A stretch of DNA of 7,486 bases from Actinomycetes bacterium (GTDB lineage: Bacteria; Actinomycetota; Acidimicrobiia; Acidimicrobiales; Acidimicrobiaceae): NCBI GenBank assembly GCA_021785315.1, contig JAJYFX010000078.1, forward strand, positions 1 through 7,486, read 5' to 3'. The position numbers were made by a program, and so were the translations under genes. The notes under the pieces were generated by a model. That model was not told the origin of the DNA, did no database searches, and saw nothing but the letters and a program-made list of their open reading frames with translations. Each line of letters opens with the position of its first letter. Position 1 is the first letter of the stretch. Shown here in pieces: positions 5,391-7,486 of the stretch.

Positions 5391-6365
5391 ATGAAACGCG
5401 CGAAACAAGTATTTGTCAAAGGACGTACTGGCCTTACCGTTGGCCTGGCAGCATCAGCAGCGACAATTACTTTAGCAGTGCTATTAATGGCGTCTGGTAC
5501 AGCCGATGCGACGGTAGCAGCTGTCCCTCTTGGCACAACCGGTTCCTTTGCCGTTCTGGCGGCTACCGGTATAACCAACACAGGCGCGACCACAATTAAT
5601 GGCAACATCGGCTCATATCCCACGGGAAGTGAAACCGGATTTGCAAGCCTTGTATTGAATGGAACAAATTATGCCGCCGACGCCACCTCCCAGGTGGCGC
5701 AGAACGACCTCGTAACGGCCTACAACGCTGCCGCAGCTGAAGGCCCGACAATATCGATTACAGGCGGCATCCTCGGTGTGGAAACTCTGACACCTGGCGT
5801 CTACAACTCTGGGAGCACAATCCAACTCAATGGGCCATTGACCCTAGATGGCAATAACAATCCGAACTCCGTTTTCGTTTTTCAAGCCGGTTCTGGACTG
5901 ACCACGGCCTCTACCAGCCAAGTTATTCTGGAGAACGGCGCACAAGCTTGCAACGTTTTTTGGCAGGTCGGTAGTTCCGCGACTCTTGGATCGGGCTCCA
6001 GCTTCCAGGGAACCATTCTCGCCTCCGCGAGCGTCACCCTTGGATCCAGCGCTAAGGTATCCGGCCGACTGCTTGCTCATACCGGCGATGTCACACTTAT
6101 TTCGAACACAGTCACAGTGCCGACCTGTACTGCCACCACCGTTACAACCCCGGCTTCGACCACAACGACTTCAACAACGTCTGCAACGACAACTACAACG
6201 ACTTCACCCGCCGCTGCACCGGCCGTCATTACTGTTCCACCGACTCACACCGGAAAGCCCTGGGCTGGATGGCAATGGTGGATTGGAACTGGCATCCTTG
6301 GTATTGGAGGAATTGCTCTAATGGTGCCATGGAAAATGAAGCGAAGTCTCCGTCGTCAGAGATGA
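5391..6365 (+). CDS. DUF3494 ice-binding-like secreted protein with C-terminal sorting-signal-like anchor
   Basis: The 324-residue protein begins with a basic n-region and hydrophobic core (about 13-33), with likely cleavage after ADA (38-40). Residues ~45-246 form a complete DUF3494 domain, the beta-solenoid fold of ice-binding and adhesin-like proteins. Fingerprints are LGTTGSFAVLAATGITNTG (47-65), a GNIGSYPTGSETGF block (71-84), LTPGVY (133-138), ACNVFWQVGSSATLG (186-200), GTILA (207-211) and GRLLAHTGDVTL (225-236). Cys187 and Cys246 may form a disulfide. A Thr/Ser-rich spacer (247-272) leads to PTHTG (284-288), a hydrophobic helix (about 292-313) and the tail KMKRSLRRQR, the layout of a sortase signal with a degenerate LPXTG. 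The start has AGAGGGG seven bases upstream. The sortase follows 18 bp downstream. Ice binding is inferred from the fold; adhesion is equally possible. Confidence 0.92.
   Translation: MKRAKQVFVKGRTGLTVGLAASAATITLAVLLMASGTADATVAAVPLGTTGSFAVLAATGITNTGATTINGNIGSYPTGSETGFASLVLNGTNYAADATSQVAQNDLVTAYNAAAAEGPTISITGGILGVETLTPGVYNSGSTIQLNGPLTLDGNNNPNSVFVFQAGSGLTTASTSQVILENGAQACNVFWQVGSSATLGSGSSFQGTILASASVTLGSSAKVSGRLLAHTGDVTLISNTVTVPTCTATTVTTPASTTTTSTTSATTTTTTSPAAAPAVITVPPTHTGKPWAGWQWWIGTGILGIGGIALMVPWKMKRSLRRQR
6162..6206 (+). repeat. 12-bp direct repeat in the Thr-rich linker
   Basis: ACAACGACTTCA occurs at 6162-6173 and 6195-6206, exactly 33 bp (11 codons) apart and in the reading frame. It sits within a run of ACN and TCN codons that encodes the Thr/Ser spacer (about 6129-6207). 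Such tracts can change length by slippage without breaking the frame, which would vary the distance between the solenoid domain and the wall anchor. Confidence 0.6.
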
Positions 6366-6383
6366 CAGCAGCAAGGATGTCGA

Positions 6384-7433
6384 GTGACGATGCGTAACAT
6401 GCGTGTTGTCACTCGATACCGGCTACGCCTTGGGATAGGAGGGGCACTACTGGCGCTCGCTGCTGGCGGGGTAATCTACCCTCTCGCCTGGCAGCACCAT
6501 CAGAACTCTGCAGGTCGGCAGATAATCAATCGCGATGTCGCCCAAGCCAGATTGGCCGGTACCAAATCCGGGGCTTGTTCTGCACATCCTGGCCCTGGAG
6601 TACTGGTCATTCCGGCTCTAGGATTGACCGCACCAGTCGAGCAAGGACTTTCCGATTCAGTTCTTGAGGTTGCCATCGGCCACGATCCATCGACTTCCTG
6701 GCCAAGTCCAGGCCAATCCAGTCTTTTGGCTGGCCACGATGTCGGGTATTTAAGCCGAGTTACGAAGCTCAATCCAGGGGACGCCATTAGCTACATCGAG
6801 CCGTGCGCCACAATTAATTTCGTTGTAGAGCGTCATGTCATTTCAAAGCCCAACCAGCAAATCACCGTGCCTCCTCAAGGAGGCCTTGTGCTTGATTCCT
6901 GCTGGCCGACCAACGCACTGTGGTACACCCCCGAGCGCTATCTGGTGGTCGCCCGATATGTCTCCACCACTCATGGCTCTCCGGTTGTACCAAGTACGTC
7001 CACTTCCCCTGAAGTGCCAGTGGTGAATCTCCCTTCTGGACTGACACCTAATGAGGTTTCTCTGGCAACCAACACATGGCCGATGGGAAACCTCCTCATT
7101 ACCGGGACTCCTTCAACGCAGTGGGTGCAGTCTCAGGCGGCCCTGCAAGCCGAGTCCCGTGTTCTGGAACTGTTTTTTGGCCTGCGCCGTTCCCTTGCCG
7201 ACAATGAGCCTACTTGGTCTGCCTCACTGGCGCCGGGGGTATCGGTGCCCAAATGGCTGGCCGGGGTGCCCAACAGCTCTCTCAACGTTGCGGAGGACGT
7301 AGGTGGCATGGCAGTTGCCCAAGTTGTACTCTCATCGTCAGTCATCAGCTTGGGCCGAACCATTGACTTCACTGTGACTGCCATTGCAGAGGGTTCGTCA
7401 TTTCTCGTCACTTCCGTGCAACAGGTGTCATAA
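6384..7433 (+). CDS. Sortase (class D/E-like) with extra C-terminal region
   Basis: The 349-residue protein has a basic N-terminus and one membrane helix (about 16-34), so it is membrane-tethered with an extracytoplasmic catalytic domain (about 72-192). Sortase motifs are VLVIPALGLTAPVEQG (73-88), LAGHDVGYLSRVTKLNPGD with catalytic His118 (115-133), LVLDSCWP with nucleophile Cys173 (168-175) and TPERYLVVARYV with Arg185 (182-193). The enzyme is expected to cut a C-terminal sorting signal and join the substrate to the cell envelope. The preceding gene, 18 bp upstream, encodes a probable substrate, and no other promoter is evident between them, so they form an operon. Residues 194-349 are an additional region, a Ser/Thr/Pro linker and then an unrecognised fold, absent from simple sortases. 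Cys65 and Cys141 could pair. The GTG start is chosen for AAGGA six bases upstream (6373-6377). ATG at 6390 is the alternative. Confidence 0.9.
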   Translation: MTMRNMRVVTRYRLRLGIGGALLALAAGGVIYPLAWQHHQNSAGRQIINRDVAQARLAGTKSGACSAHPGPGVLVIPALGLTAPVEQGLSDSVLEVAIGHDPSTSWPSPGQSSLLAGHDVGYLSRVTKLNPGDAISYIEPCATINFVVERHVISKPNQQITVPPQGGLVLDSCWPTNALWYTPERYLVVARYVSTTHGSPVVPSTSTSPEVPVVNLPSGLTPNEVSLATNTWPMGNLLITGTPSTQWVQSQAALQAESRVLELFFGLRRSLADNEPTWSASLAPGVSVPKWLAGVPNSSLNVAEDVGGMAVAQVVLSSSVISLGRTIDFTVTAIAEGSSFLVTSVQQVS

Positions 7434-7486
7434 GAGGGTTTCTAAACCGTGAGGCCTTGTCCTAACTGCATGCACTCTGGTTGCGG

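Noticed and set aside
5036..5599. Plus-strand open frame of 187 codons through the spacer and into the ice-binding-like gene
   Set aside because: It overlaps the strong promoter and the well-supported DUF3494 gene in another frame, and its protein has no recognisable domain or composition of a real gene.
7437..7448. GGTTT-CT-AAACC just after the sortase stop as a terminator
   Set aside because: There are five mostly A-T pairs, a two-base loop and no T-run after it. The window ends before any better signal.

Overview
The window looks like a stretch of chromosome from a moderate-GC Gram-positive actinobacterium. The evidence is a class D/E-type sortase next to a probable wall-anchored substrate, a Thr-rich linker in that substrate, GTG start codons, and an actinobacterial-type glycogen debranching protein. 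The Thr/Ser-run linker and moderate GC would suit Acidimicrobiia, but that placement is a guess. I see no insertion sequence, phage, CRISPR, rRNA or tRNA signature.

Layout. Positions 1-1311 (minus) hold the first 437 codons of a glycogen debranching enzyme-family protein that runs off the left edge. After a 358-bp gap comes an unrecognised multi-pass membrane protein (minus, about 1670-2323). It diverges from a 14-helix DHA2-type MFS transporter (plus, 2679-4127). A 374-bp stretch without a gene follows. It holds an imperfect palindrome, a short direct repeat and a hairpin that probably terminates the next minus-strand gene, a LapA-domain membrane protein (4502-4957). A 433-bp divergent intergenic region follows, with a strong extended -10 promoter and a structured leader. 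These feed a two-gene plus-strand operon: a DUF3494 ice-binding-like secreted protein (5391-6365) and a sortase (6384-7433).

How the genes work together. The clearest functional unit is the last pair. The DUF3494 protein has a signal peptide, an intact beta-solenoid domain, a Thr-rich spacer and a C-terminal sorting-signal-like end: PTHTG, hydrophobic helix, basic tail. The sortase 18 bp downstream carries His, Cys and Arg catalytic residues and an extra C-terminal region of about 155 residues. The simplest reading is a dedicated enzyme-substrate pair that displays an adhesin or ice-binding protein on the wall through a non-canonical sorting motif. The roughly 166-nt leader of this operon can be folded by hand into a multi-helix junction whose closing helix pairs with the Shine-Dalgarno region. 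It is therefore a candidate cis-regulatory RNA. The other genes (glycogen metabolism, drug-type efflux, LapA) show no clear link to it.
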